This document shows positions 12,201-26,462 of a stretch of 64,000 bases of DNA, in pieces. A model generated the notes under the pieces. It was not told the DNA's origin and searched no databases. It saw nothing but the letters and a program-made list of their open reading frames with translations. The position numbers were made by a program, and so were the translations under genes. Within the stretch, counting starts at the first letter, position 1; each line of letters opens with the position of its first letter. This DNA comes from Perkinsus olseni. Taxonomy: Eukaryota; Perkinsozoa; Perkinsida. The stretch spans positions 27,769 through 91,768 of the forward strand of contig JABANN010000056.1 in assembly GCA_013115125.1 (NCBI GenBank), in the 5' to 3' direction.

Positions 12201-13624
12201 TCTAGGCTAGAAGTTCTAGCGCTGGAGGAGAAGGCGAACTCGCAGCGAGTGGATGTGCCTGAGCGTTCACGTACCAAAAGCAGTTCATCATCATCCATTC
12301 CAGTGGGGGCCTCAGCTGATGGCTCGCGTCGATCAAACGAGGAAGGCTGCCATGATGAAGTGACGACCAGGCACGGAGGCTCTGAGTGCACGTACATAGT
12401 CCTGGTGACCGGTCGAACGGCCAGCGCTGCGGCGCTCCTTCTGAGCTATCTCTCGCATAAGTTCACTCTCCTCCACATCACGCACACGATAGCCAGGGTC
12501 ACGGTCATCGCGGTACTCGTCCCAATCACCCCACTCATCCGGCGGCGGGTCCGGATACCCAGGAAGCCTTTGAGTTCACAGTATAATCACAACAGGAGGT
12601 CACATGCCTTACCGAGGAGCTCTCGGAGTGTAGTGGTCTGAGTGCTGTCCCTCCTGTAGTAAACCCAGAGTGATGCCACCGGAAGTGGGAGACCGCGGGC
12701 CTGAGGGAAGGATCGATAGTTCGAGTCAGGCAACGCACCCAGCAGGCCTACAAGAGTCCTTGTCTCGGTTTCTGCCCATCAATACGTCCAGCGAGCCCGA
12801 CCGATTGACCGTGGGAGTAACATCGCACGCGGAGGACGCTACGAGGTCATCGAGTCGTCTGTTAAGCTCCTCATCAGACTTCACAGTGCTGCCTGAGTGC
12901 ATGACACGACCTCGGTGACGAGGTCTGGGGAAAGGCTAGCCTAGCGTGGGGATGCTCTCGAAGCTCACTCGCTAGGATATCCATAATCACGCCTTCGGCT
13001 GGTGCAGTCGCCGGCCTGTGACAACCCGTGGACGAGGTCGTTCCGCCAGCGCCCAAGGTGGAGGGTGCGGTACTGTTCGGCGCTAGGATAGGAGACATGG
13101 ACAGCGGAGCGGCGTCGGATGCCTCACCAGTCGTAAGTGCACAATGGTAGTGGCTGAGGGAGTGCGTCAGCAGCCTGAGGTTCTCATAGAATCTGTCCTC
13201 CACACTGAGCCCTCCCAAAGATGCTTCCTTCATGCTTTCACCATGCTGGTCCCGAATTAGAGTGGCAGCTCGACGCAACTGGAAGGAAATATCAAGGCGA
13301 CGAACACGGCGTGGACGTTGATTGAAAACCGCGATACGCGATACATGATACGCGGATGTTCAGCACGCCTAGGTGGTACCAAGTCCGCTGCTCCCTCGGA
13401 AGCCTTTCTAGCAGCTGGGCTCCTCATAGCATTGAGAGTCCCCTGATCCGACACGAAGTCCGCTAGGGCGCTGAAGACCCCACCGGCGGCGGCTGTTGGG
13501 GGCACCGAAACTCTAAAAGGGAGAGCTTTGAAACCCTTCAAGGTGAGTAGACGTAGTACGGTCTGCTCCCTGAGGTAGACGATCGAGGTGTAGCAGAAGC
13601 GACGGCCTCCGGCAACGCCGCCAT
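9247..13624 (-). CDS. Plant-type DYRK (DYRKP-like) protein kinase
   Basis: Serine/threonine kinase of the DYRK family. DYRKs autophosphorylate on a tyrosine during synthesis and then phosphorylate Ser/Thr of cellular targets. Readable pieces, in order: the pre-kinase segment ERNRTGFEETKEF (about 11.3 kb); the glycine loop YRVTGFLGSAAFSKAV (exon 11062-11140); the lysine strand VCMKIIKNDKDFFDQSLDEI (exon 10893-11008). The catalytic loop HCDLKPENILL, VIDFGSSCF and activation loop YIQSRCYRAPE are in exon 10111-10344. DIWSLGCIVSEL and LFQNDS are in 9959-10060, then 9837-9901, and HPWL near 9400. The GSAAF-S-AVQ and IIKNDKDFFDQSLDEIKLL strings are typical of the plant/protist DYRKP branch. The start is placed at 13624 (MAALPEAVASATP), followed by a long disordered Ser/Pro-rich N terminus. 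The junction near 9.55 kb and the exact C terminus are unresolved. Confidence 0.8.
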
Positions 13625-13715
13625 CCCTTATTTCAGAAGCAGCCTAGCAAAGACTGGAGAGCGAGAAGTGGCTCCCTCCCTTAACGCAAAAGGTCCGACA
13701 CAGAAAGAAGGTTCA

Positions 13716-15083
13716 TCACGCGACCCCCTCTTCCTCTGGCGGTTCTCGGTACCACCAAAATACTCCAGGCGGAGCGATGTAGACCTCGCCACCATTACGG
13801 TAGCGGAGTAGCTGTGCCATGACTGGGGCCTCAGTGGCAGAAGTGATACAACAGGAGACAAAGACCCCACCGGGCTTAACCTACGAGAGAGATTGAAAAA
13901 CATAGCATGAGGACTGAGGTGTCGACCTTTGCCTCTAGTGAGAGGAGAGTGCCCACAGCAGCAGCTTCGGCCCTTCCCAGAGCCACCACGTCGGCCACGT
14001 CATCCGGCAGCTCGTCATGCCTCATGACCTTGGTGTCTGGCGGGCAGCCGTGTAGCTGGTCAAAATCACTGCTATCCTCATAGAGGAGTACATGCCTGAT
14101 GCACAGAAGACTGAGCGTTGAGCGAGGGGAGCAGGCAAGCTATAAAGGCATCATCCCATCAATGCCACTATTCCTGGGGTATGCAATAAGCCCTACTGTG
14201 TCCGCGGATCCACCATCCCTGCCACCTCGCAGGAGTCCGATACGACGAGGATGGGCTGCTGTTCTTCCGGAGTGTACTTCTCCACGATGCGTATCTTTTC
14301 CGCCATACGACGCCAGACGCTATCAGAAGTGACGTTGGGCAGAGCGTCCAACCAGTCACCGACTGGAAGCGTGTGAAGATGGACGTGAGCCGGTACTCCG
14401 AATGGGGTGCTGAGGATCCACTCCTGCATGCTCAGTTCCCAGCCGTATGCCTTCCCTAGCACGACGCATCAGTAGAGACTCTTGGCGACCATCCCTACCC
14501 ATCCTGTTGGTGCAGTCAACGTCCTGTGAGCTGAAGCAAGCCTCTACTGCTCGGCCCAGTCTCAAGAGGACGCTGCTGGCGCCTCTCGAGGAGGACCCGT
14601 CCTCGGCGACACCGCGAGTGTGACCTGTAGTTCGTGTCCCGAGCCCCTCTTGAGCGGTGCTAGAATTGAGGCTCCTTAAAAGACTCGGCGTTCATCAAGC
14701 ATGGGTGGAGCTACAGTAAAAAGTTGTTCGGAGAACTGAATCCTCCAGCTCTCACACTAGTGGACACGATTGTCATCTAGAATTTGCATGGTCGTAAGTC
14801 CTGGGCAGTGACCCAACTGAGCAGTATTGGGTATACTAGTGGTACTCCCGTTTCCTATCGTGCATTTAACTACAATAATGCGCTACAAGGGAATCGTTTT
14901 CACTGATTGAGATCGCGTCGAACCGAAAAGATGGTCAGGGCCCTCACCTATGATGCTGTCCAGCAACTCTACCGTGGGAGGCCCCCGCCAAACCCTCAGC
15001 TCTGACAAGAGAGAAGTCACCCCACCCGCTGCTGTTGTCGTGGCGACAAGGACTATGACGAGCACGGACCGCGGCATCACCAT
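13716..15083 (-). CDS. Unidentified secreted or Golgi-type protein
   Basis: The first exon encodes a signal peptide (MVMPRSVLVIVLVATTTAAG) from 15083 and ends at a gtgagg donor near 14945. Later exons read SSQDVDCTNRM, then, across a 43-base intron, GKAYGWELSMQEWILS. They continue with PILVVSDSCEVAG, LGRAEAAAVGTLLSLEAKV, and an end with VKPGGVFVSC and GGEVYIAPPGVFWWYREP. The stop lies at 13716-13718, about 90 bases before the DYRK start. The order (D-C near a start, an ILVVSD strand, then LGRAEA-x-VGT) loosely resembles fucosyltransferase-like folds. That is only a hint, and I do not assign a function. Exon edges between 14945 and 14630 are uncertain. Confidence 0.5.
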
Positions 15084-15372
15084 GCAAGTACAGAAGAGTT
15101 ATAGCGAACCCGGTGATACGGTGTAACCCTGGTAGTCGTAGAGATTGAAGACTTTACCAACAACAGTCGTGAAATTCACCCGAGTCGTCTGGCCTTAATT
15201 ATCAAATTCAATGACCACCGCAATCAAATTAAGAGGAGGCAGCACTAGCGGAAAAAATAATATTGTGAGATGATACGCCCAGGAACCGGCAAGGGGCCAT
15301 CACGAGCCCAAGCCCTCCTGATAACAGGTACAGTGGTACAGTGATGATCATCATCGTGGCGTAATGGTACGG

Positions 15373-18300
15373 CTAAGCCCAGGCGGCTGAGGGGAGGGGG
15401 ATGCTCTCCTGAGGGTGGTTGTGGGAGTACGAATGCGACCCAGGGGGAGGATGGAGGTCTCGGATCGGTCGTGGCGGAGTGGGTGGGCGAGCGCTGGTGA
15501 TGGAGGCGTCCCAGTTAGGCCTGACCGTGTGACTTCACAATCGAGAACAGCTCTTCCTAGACCTACTGCATCCGCCTTAGATGCTGCATGTCTGAGCCCG
15601 CTCCTGGCGGCGGTGGAGTGTCGTGAGCTCCGAAACCAATGTTGGCTCGGTCTACTGGATAGATGAGCTTGGGAACTATCGTTAGATCTCGGCGTATGAA
15701 GAGCAGTGCGCCTGATGAGTGGAACATGATGATAAGAACAGCCACAGCGGTTACAGCCCTGACCTGCATTCTTGTGATGTCCGCAGTAGTCCGTGGCCGA
15801 GAACAGGGTGATGAGGCGACCATCAGCAAATCTCTCAAAGCCATCCATAACACACTCATGAGCTCTAATTATCATCGTCAAGGGGGCGTTCTCCTCTAGG
15901 AACTGCACCACTCTGAGGACAGGAGGCCCGCTGCAGCAGCAGGATAGATGGACCGCTCGTCTGCTATCCTCACCTATCCGGACCGAATTTAACGATATGA
16001 CCCGAACCGTCGGGGTCCCTGGTCTCATTGGAGGTCACACCGAAGATGTCATCCGAGTCTGTTGGATCCGACCTGGCACCGTTATCGGATGACTTACTCT
16101 ACGATGACTAGGTGACCATGAACCACCATAGAAGATCCGTCACTTGCTGATCGATCATGCTCATCGGTTGTTGCGCCACGACCAGAGGCCGCTCCAGTTT
16201 AGCTATTTGCTCGACCTGACCGACAAACGGCAAATGCAAGCCGTTGACGGAGTTGAGGATTTTCACCTTATCGATACTGCCACCAATGCCACCATGTATG
16301 CAGAGGATGCGGTCCTCTATGACCGCTCCACAGGGCATCCATTCAAAAACCTGAACGACTGCTGCACTGGAGACCTCATAGCCGTTCCTTACTTTGTTAA
16401 ACCAGGCCCAGCTGCAGTTCGGGTCATTATCAACATCATCCCTGAGACGCCGTTTACACTCATCTCTGAAACCATAGGAGGAGTTTATGGCGGGGTCCTC
16501 ATGATTCCCTCTTATTAAATGGATTTGATTCGGGTATCTGCCACAACCTACTCCACCCTACTAAGAAGTCAGAAGGGGTCTACTCTATTTTCAAGGCGAG
16601 CAGAAGACAGATGGTCTCCAGAGAGAACAAGCCTCGATCGACGTAGTCCCCGAGGAAGAGGTAGTCCATCGTTTCAATGTCACCACCAGGACCGTCGGTG
16701 GGGGCAGCGTACCTAGCAGGCCTCAGCATTAGCCGCATAGGAGCACGATAATGCCGACCTTTGAAAGAGGCGCATCAGGTCCATGAATTGGCCGTGGATA
16801 TCCCCATACACTTTAATGGGCGCTCGGAGCTTCAACACCTACCCTCAAGTTGATAACTGATAGCATGCGTTCAACGTAGACTCACCATGGGTTGCTTCCT
16901 CAACAACTGCAGCACGGATTTACACAACTGCCTCACTTCCGACGGCTGTAGTATAAACCTATTAGGGTCCACATCGGGCTGCCACGACTCTGGCCGTAGC
17001 AGTTGCTCGATCACCTGAAGGCCAGGAGAGCGATTAGTCCAGGCGCAATAGTTCGTAAGTGTCCCTCAGTTCTTAGTAATAGCGATTAGCGATGATACGA
17101 GGCGACCGGGAAGCTTCGATTCGAGCCCACATAGCCGGCCGCGGAACCCCTAGAAGCGACTCGGGCCAGTCTTGTCGGATGCTTCGGCAGAGAGATCATA
17201 AACAGCGGAGATGGAAGAACGAAGTCGCCGCTGCTGGCATTGCCATCGCCAGGCTTACAAAGTGATGTAAAGACCCCTCATCAGAGTTCAACTGTCGTGT
17301 CCTTGTTGGTGTTACAACAGGGCGTGACCCAGGCGGGCGTATACGTTTGGACTCCTCCCCGAGAGCATCTAGACCAACTTGATGTACCTGGGCAGTTGGG
17401 GTAGAATCACCCCCAACCGGAAGCATAGAGATGTTCTTACCGTGGCCATGGAGTCCCTCTCACTAGCGATGTAGACTTTGTCAGCCAGTGCAGGGGCGCC
17501 GATGGGACCCCATGTCCCCTTCGACTGCTGCTGCTCGATACCCTCCCGTAGTGATGGAGACAGCGAGGACGATCGGCCCGATGACGGTGGCCTTGGCCCT
17601 TGGTACGCCTGAGGGCAGTGGCGACCGCTAGCAGGGACACAAATGCATCCTACGTAGTCCATCTGTTGCTGAGCCGCCATTGGTTGTTGTTGCGGTTGTT
17701 GTGGTACTCTAGCATCAGCCATAATAGCATCATACCCCACAGCAGGCCCAGCTTCCTCATGCTGCTGCGCTGCCTCTGTCGCTGCTGCAGGAGGTGCCGC
17801 TGTTCGTGGCAGTACCAGTCCCAGAGCCTGCACTTACGATCACCACCACTGCCGCCACCACAGTTACCTACCCTCTCAATGTCTAGTAGTTGCAGATCGT
17901 TGGTGGGAGCGGAGGGATGGACGTGATTAAAGCCGCCGTACCTTGAGGAGAGTACCTCGGGATTCACCTTCGGCCGAGCTGCTCACGTAAAGAGCAGAGG
18001 GCCCAGCATCCAAGTAGCATGCCGAAAGCGCTGCACGCTCGGGATCTCTCTCCACTCGCACTGCTCCGTGTCATAGACACAGGTCGCGAGTGAACGACTC
18101 ACGTCGCCGGAGCGACCACCAACTGAATACAGAAAAGTACTACTGATGGCGTATGAGAATTCACACTCACCAATGATGAATTTAGTATGGGCAAAGACAG
18201 CAACATGCTGGAACCTGGGCTCGGGGGGCTCTCCCTTCTTAGTGGGAGCCTCGACCCAATCCCACCTACACTACGCCTCCGTACCAATGTACTTACACTA

Positions 18301-19779
18301 CCACTACTACCTGCCGTCCCTGTGCTGGCGAAGGCCCCAGGCGTCACTAAGAGACTGATTGTCCGCCGTCCTCCCACCAAAGACCACCATCATCCCTGTT
18401 GCAGGGCCTTCGCGGCAAACGTCGGCTGAGTGATAGGCCTACACAGGAAGACCTACACAGCTGCAGCAGAGGGGCTCTGGGGCAACGGAGAAATTGTCAT
18501 GCCCCCGAGGGAACTGCCTGCAGGAGCCCTACTCACCCTCGGCACTGGTGCTGGCTTCCCTCCTCCAACAGGATCCACTTTATTCCACAGAAACGGTGAT
18601 CGGTCCACGTCCAGGATCCAAATGTCAGACATAGTCTCCTGAAGTGAAGTGATCCCCTAACCAGCCACCCACCGTCCAATACGGAAGCCGTACAAATCTG
18701 GAGACGGTGGAATAACGGAGGAGATCCCGAGACACGGAAGAGAGCGGGGCTGATTTCTATACTCTAATCGGCTAGCTTCCTCAGCATCATCCCATAGAGC
18801 ACGCCACTCACCGTGCCATTATTGCCGCCGTACACTATGAGCACTGGTTTGTGGAAGACCATCGTATGGCCGTATCTAGTGAGCACTGAGTAGCGCTCAT
18901 CATCATCACCAGGCAGGTGCACTACCGTTTGCCCGGAGTCGGGCCTTTTCCTACTGGTATGGCCACCCATTCAGGTCTGTCCTCATCACGATAATCTAGA
19001 AGGTATCTACGCTAACATCATTACATGACGATCAGAAGAGTGAAAGTTATGGTACAGATCATCGCTGCTTAGACTGCCTCCACCAGTGGCACCACCGAAA
19101 ACTACCTGAACGACGAGCATATGGGAGCCGCACGGGCGACCTCTCCTCGGTTGAGAGGCAGGAGTGCGGCCTACCAGCTGCATATGATCAACGCAAACAG
19201 CAGCATGGGCCGCCCTAGGACTCGGAGCAGAGGAATCTGTAGGCAATGTGGATTCCGTCTTCTGCCAGCTTCGACCTCGGATACCTTTCCGCATATCGAC
19301 TCTCCTCCACATATTAGACTCGACATCGAGGACGTAAGTGTCATCAGTTATATTGTACCTTATCATCGCAAACACTCGTCAGCAGCCGAGGACATGACAC
19401 CGATCATTTTGAACTCCATTCGGGCCGGCATCATCAGCCGTCAAGAACTCCCGTGGGCACTTTGCAGCAGCGCATCGAATGATGCAGCGCTCAATCGAAC
19501 AAATTGGCGCGTGTACGGGCGGAACAGCGCGAAAACCGCCGCTCGAACAGAGTGCCTCCTTCCCTCTGGGAAGGATCCCGCATCCCTAGCGACATAGTAA
19601 CACTGCTGCTTATCGTCAGAGATTCCAATCCCAGTACTCCATAGTTACAACTACTACTATTACCTTCCCGTATCGCCAGTAGCGCCACCGAAGAGCACCA
19701 CTCGGGCTCCCCCAATGAGGGTGCAGGTGTGACCAAAGCGTGGCAGGGGCACTTGGCCCATCTGCTGCTCGACTTCCAT
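15373..19779 (-). CDS. Kelch-repeat PP1-like protein phosphatase (PPKL/BSU1 type)
   Basis: Serine/threonine phosphatase with N-terminal Kelch repeats, a class known from plants (BSU1/BSL) and alveolates. It starts at 19779 ([19 protein letters not shown]) with Kelch blades such as [11 protein letters not shown] and [19 protein letters not shown] Gln/Ala-rich linker follows around 17.6-17.8 kb. The catalytic domain is complete in motifs: [15 protein letters not shown] (about 16.8 kb), [11 protein letters not shown] (about 16.65 kb), [10 protein letters not shown] (about 16.5 kb), [12 protein letters not shown] (about 16.3 kb), [18 protein letters not shown] and [12 protein letters not shown] (about 15.85 kb). 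All metal-binding GDxHG, GDxVDRG, GNHE and RAHE signatures are intact. The last exon carries RPPTPPRPI, matching the Pro-rich end typical of the family. At least ten exons; some Kelch exon edges were not resolved. Confidence 0.88.
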
Positions 19780-20408
19780 GAACCTTCAGCAGCAGCAGCT
19801 GTGGTCAAACTACTGTGCTAGTAGCAGCCCTGAACGATGGCATTGTCACACTCCGTATGCCCCATCCCTGACAAGCTCAGCACTAGAGTGGATATTGGAA
19901 GCCTCATAGGATTATGTGGAAGGAGCTTTGACTGTAGTAAACAATGAAGAGCATTAACAAATCGGTTCGGTATTTCAAACTTCACAACTTGGCACGGACG
20001 CCCACCTCGCGAAGGACCTAAGGAAAGAATCGGTCGAGGACTCGTGGTGAGATTGAAAAAAGGAGGACAGCCAAGTTCCGATGTATCCCCGCCATTGCCG
20101 CTCTCCTCGGGCAAAGGTTGAAAACATTAGACACGAAACATACGGCCCTCTCTACAGTACTACCCCGAGAATAGTCTGTTGTTTCACAACACTGAGCTGA
20201 GCTTGGGACTTCACGAACAGTGAGCCTGTAAACCTGAATAAACCAACAGACCTTTCTTCTCATACCACATTGCTGTCAAATACTGCCATCAATACAGCCA
20301 GTCCCGAAGCTGTCTATCATTGTTCCCCTGCACAGTTAGGACAACGACCATGCACATCACATCCTATTCAGTGCTACCTAGGCGAGTCTCCTCTCCCCCG
20401 CCGGACTA
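19780..20408. other. Intergenic region
   Basis: Between the start of the Kelch phosphatase and the end of the next minus-strand gene. Short open frames are present but none has a start, splice pattern or similarity I can support. Probably promoter and 3' flanking sequence. Confidence 0.4.
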
Positions 20409-21381
20409 CTACCCGATGCCATTAACGCCCACCCCTCCATCCTTGGTAGCGTCCCTCGATCGTGGTATGACCACGAGAGGGCCGTCCAATGTCCAAAGCA
20501 TGTTGAAGCTACTGTTAGGCGACCAGCTTAAGCCCAACTCCTTAAGAGCCTGAAGAGGAGCTACCCAGACGATGGAAGAGAGGTCTCGCTCACCGAGTCA
20601 ACTGCCTCGATGCTGGCTTGCGGTCTCGTAGCGTATTTGAACCCAACCTGTGCCCCTTCCTTGTAGGCCGCCTTCAAGGGATACTCAACGTCTGGTATAA
20701 TCTAATGAATTCCAGCAGGGCAAATCAATAACCGAGCCGAGATGTTCAATGGCATTCAGTCTATTAGGTGGAGTCAAAATCGGGCGCGCTCGGCACTACT
20801 ACCTGTATATGCCTGTGTTTCTGGCTGAATCCAGACTCAGGCCCATGATTGAAGAACGCTACAGCCCTATCCCCTAGAGCTTGTAGTACTCTGTGAACTG
20901 CCTTGAAATCGGCCCAAGTGAGAGAATCATTCTGATTGAAATATAGCTTGGTCACCACCAGCAGGTGGCCAGGCATAACCGCATATTTATTAAGCAACAA
21001 CCTATGACCAGTCTCTGCAAGGTCCCCAATACATAGACCTGGCTCATAAGGGGGTAGGAAGGGGTTCCTCTTGATAGCGCTAGATCCTTTAGGCTTCCAC
21101 TTCAAATTCTCAGCGACTCTCACCCAGCCGCCCTCGACGGCCTGCTCGGTCGTCGGTACAGCGACCAAGGACCCACATTTCTTCGCTTTCTCCTGCTGTT
21201 CGCTTATCCTCTCACGAAGCTGATCATCCGACAGACCGCTGAGAGGGTAGTCCTCATCAGGCACGCTGTTGATTCGCTGGTAATATAATACACCAACGAT
21301 ACCACTACATACTGTAACTGTAGCCGCCGTGACCAGGGCACGGATATTCCTTGAAGAGATAGGACCAGAAAAGGGTGTCAT
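20409..21381 (-). CDS. Ap4A phosphorylase-like (ATP adenylyltransferase) with N-terminal membrane anchor
   Basis: Enzymes of this family split diadenosine tetraphosphate with phosphate into ATP and ADP, using a histidine nucleophile of the HIT superfamily. Three exons: 20803-21381, 20594-20701 and 20409-20549, joined in frame. Family motifs are NPFLPPYEPGL, HRLLLNKYAVMPGHLLVVTK, FFNHGPESGFSQKHRHIQ (the HxHxQ active-site triad is present) and, in the last exon, SSFNMLWTLDGPLVVIPRS. The stretch just after the ATG contains a hydrophobic segment (ALVTAATVTVCSGIVGVLYY), unusual for an enzyme normally soluble. It could be a membrane anchor or organelle-targeting signal. The start is the first ATG, which retains this segment. 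The C terminus may extend past 20409 if another intron is used. Confidence 0.8.
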
Positions 21382-21689
21382 AGGAAAAGGTAATCAGTAT
21401 CTTCACTAAAGGTATTAATCGGAGGACTCCGAGGACCCAGACTAACACAAAATTGAGGATCATCATAGATTGACAATTTAAATTCATATTATCAATGCAA
21501 CTAGGATAATGATAAAAAACACGCCGAATCGAATGGCTTCCGCTATGTCGTCCTATCTCCCCCTACCATCATGATCGATCGGGTCGATTGACCAAGGCTG
21601 CTGCAGGATGAGAGAAGAGCAAACCGACATCGGTGGTAGCCAATCCCTTATCAGATAACAATAGAGGTGAAAAATGAATATGTTGTTGC

Positions 21690-23850
<2,161 letters not shown>

Positions 23851-24176
23851 GTGGAGTATGGCAATGGGAATACAAACGGCAAACCGGCAGAGCTGAGGAG
23901 GCACGCGCTCATCTGAGCAAACCCATCGCAACCACACACGTTCACCGAAGAGAAGAAGAAAGCTGAGGTCCATCCAAGAGCTCAAGATACTCTTTCGAGC
24001 GGGGAGTCCGAAGCGCGCTTCGCTCCGCTAATATTTTGAGTTTTATTTGCGATTTTTCTTCTGGGTCTCCTGAATTGCCCTGCCAGAATCGTCTTCTATA
24101 CGATAGATTCCCTCCTAGGAGCTCACCTGGGATTCAGGAAAGGCAGCAGTCTATTGAACTCCTCCGTTTCTGTCGA
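23851..24176. other. Divergent promoter region
   Basis: Lies between the starts of the minus-strand MAP kinase and the plus-strand ankyrin gene. It includes a short GC-rich palindrome (gaagcgcgcttc near 24010). No coding sequence is supported. Confidence 0.4.
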
Positions 24177-26119
24177 ATGCCTTTCACAGAGGCCCGACAG
24201 CAGTACGCTACGACTGATGGAGTGGACCCCTTTGCTGGCGAACGATTCGTAGAAGGGAGAGACTGAGATAAGCTTGTGATGATGGTTCTGTTTTCAGGTA
24301 TGGGCTGCCGCTAAGGGCGATATTGAAGCGGTGATCAGGCTGCATGCAGTAGAGAGAGCTGGCCTCGGACAGAGGGGAAGATACAGTCGTACTGCTCTGA
24401 TAGAGGCGGCCCATTATGGCCATGGGGCTGTTGTCAAGTAAAGCCTTTACTCAATGCACAGGACTCTCGGGCTTCAGTGGGCCGCAGGTATCTTTTGTGC
24501 ATGCGTGCAGATGTTAATGAGGTTGATGAGTGCGGAAGGACGCCCCTGATGCATGCCGCTTCCGAAGGGTACTTGTGGTGCGCCATCTCTCAGCAATGCA
24601 CGGCCTTAGGCGCTTGGCCGTCTGTAAAATGCTCTTGGCCGTACCTGAGATAGACGTCAAAGCAAGAGATGTTGCAGAAGGCCAAACTGCTATTATGATG
24701 GCGGCCAAGGCTGGTCATGATGAAGTGGTAATATGGGCCCAGCTTGATAGGGAGTACAGGGGGATTCTCGAGAACAGGTAAAACTGATGCTAGAACGAGA
24801 CAGGCTGGAGTACACTCATACTGAGCTGTTATCGGAAGGTGTGTGCGAGGCTGTCGGAAAGGTCCTTGAAGAGAAGGCCTCGGCAGTAGTGCACCAGGTA
24901 TGCTTTGGGTTCTGCGCTATAAGCAGTACCAGTGTTATGTACTAGATACTATTTGACGCGTGTGATAGGCAAATACCTGCTGTAGTAGGAGAGATTATCG
25001 GGAGGAAGGCCGCCAGTCGAGATCAACTCACAATTGCCTTGTATCAGCATTTCCATACCACACTCAACGCAGTACGCTCTTTTCAAGGTGCTCCGTATGC
25101 CTGGGCAGGAAGGACGATCCGACCATAGCCAGGCTCCTCATACAAGGAGGGGCCGACGTTAATGGCGTGTTAGAGGCCACTGCTGCCTTTACTGTTGTGA
25201 GGTCTCCCATAGTTGAATCAAGCAGTGTGCCAGTGATACTTGCCGCAGCCATGGGCCATGGGGAGGTACTCCATTCAACCTACACCTCTGTGTGCATTCT
25301 GTGGATGCAGTTGCTGCGAGCTCTCTTGGAGTGCGGCGCTGATGTGGATAGAGTAGGCCTGACGCCGGAAGGAGTCCTCCCTTCGGGAGTGGAAGAGATC
25401 TCTTCTACCTGTAGGCGCAATGCTCATACATAGCATAGTAGTGGTGGGTTTAGGCACAGCAGTCAGCATAGCCATTCAGCTCGGCCGAGTAGAGTGTGTC
25501 AAGGTGCTGCTGGCCGCTGGGGCCTCGCTGGATATCAGACGGCTGAGGCGCCTTCCTGGCAGTCTGCTGATTGACGCTGTCAAGAGTGGCCAGGCTGAGG
25601 TCAGTGCGCTGTACTCGCCGCCCGATAGCATCTCGCCTCCCTGCCTCTCAGTTGGTCGAACTGTTGGTGGGGGCGGGCTTGAAGGATATACAATGCGATA
25701 TGGGAGGGCTCAAGGCCAGGGACCATGCTAACCTGCTCGGACGTGATGAGGGCTGGTGCGTGTGTGGAGTCGTCCATGGGTCTGTCTAGGTCACCCGATG
25801 GCGAGGGAGATGCTCGATCTGCTCAGCTGTTGTTCTGGTAGTAAATGATGATGATGGTACATGTCTTAACTGAAGGTGTCTGTGAATGATGAGGTTGTGT
25901 TGTGGGAGTATGTATGGGTATTGGAGTGAGCCTGTGTCAGTATACCTCAACACCATGACGACCGCAGAGGCAGAGCCTTCAACGCGGAGGCAGGGGAGTA
26001 AAATGCACAGGAAAGGAGGGAAAGGGAAGGGAAAAGGAAAAGGGAAGGGTAAAGGAAAAGGCAAAGGAAAAGGAAGAAAGGGTACTAGGGAGTCAATCGC
26101 CGTTGATTGGGAAGGGTAG
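24177..26119 (+). CDS. Ankyrin-repeat protein with Gly-Lys repeat tail
   Basis: Probably a protein-binding scaffold; no enzyme domain is seen. It starts at MPFTEARQQYATTDGVD, spliced at gtagaa into VWAAAKGDIEAVIRL (exon from 24298). Ankyrin-type units follow: SRTALIEAAHYGHGAVV, DECGRTPLMHAASEGY, GQTAIMMAAKAGHDEVV, ARLLIQGGADVNG, PVILAAAMGHGEV, LLECGADVDRVG, VSIAIQLGRVECVKVLLAAG and LLIDAVKSGQAE. The tail exon, after a ...gtgtcag acceptor at about 25940, contains an alternating Gly-Lys run of about ten dipeptides and ends SIAVDWEG with TAG. The tail's membership in this gene rests on strand, spacing and a plausible acceptor. Several internal exon edges (24430-24530, 24900-25080) are unresolved. 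Confidence 0.68.
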
Positions 26120-26462
26120 TCCACTTCGCACGCCTCCTGACGGCGCCACTGTCTATACATTCGCTATTAATACGCAATCATTATCGAACTAGTGTTTCAA
26201 ACTCCGCGAGTTGAAGGGGTGACGGTACCTCTATGCGTAGGAGCGGGGTCGTCCATTACCAGCTATCGCTGTATAATCCTTCATCACGGCGTCAACTCCG
26301 TTGGACAATGGACTCGCGTCGAGTACCGCGTGCATGCGGCCATTTGATCTCCCCTTCCCTTGGCGATCCCACGGCGTAAACGTGTATTTGCGAAAGCTAG
26401 TAGTGGGACTAATACGTCGCTCAGATACAGCAGAGTCTGCTGGTCAGAAGGAGACTCGGCGG

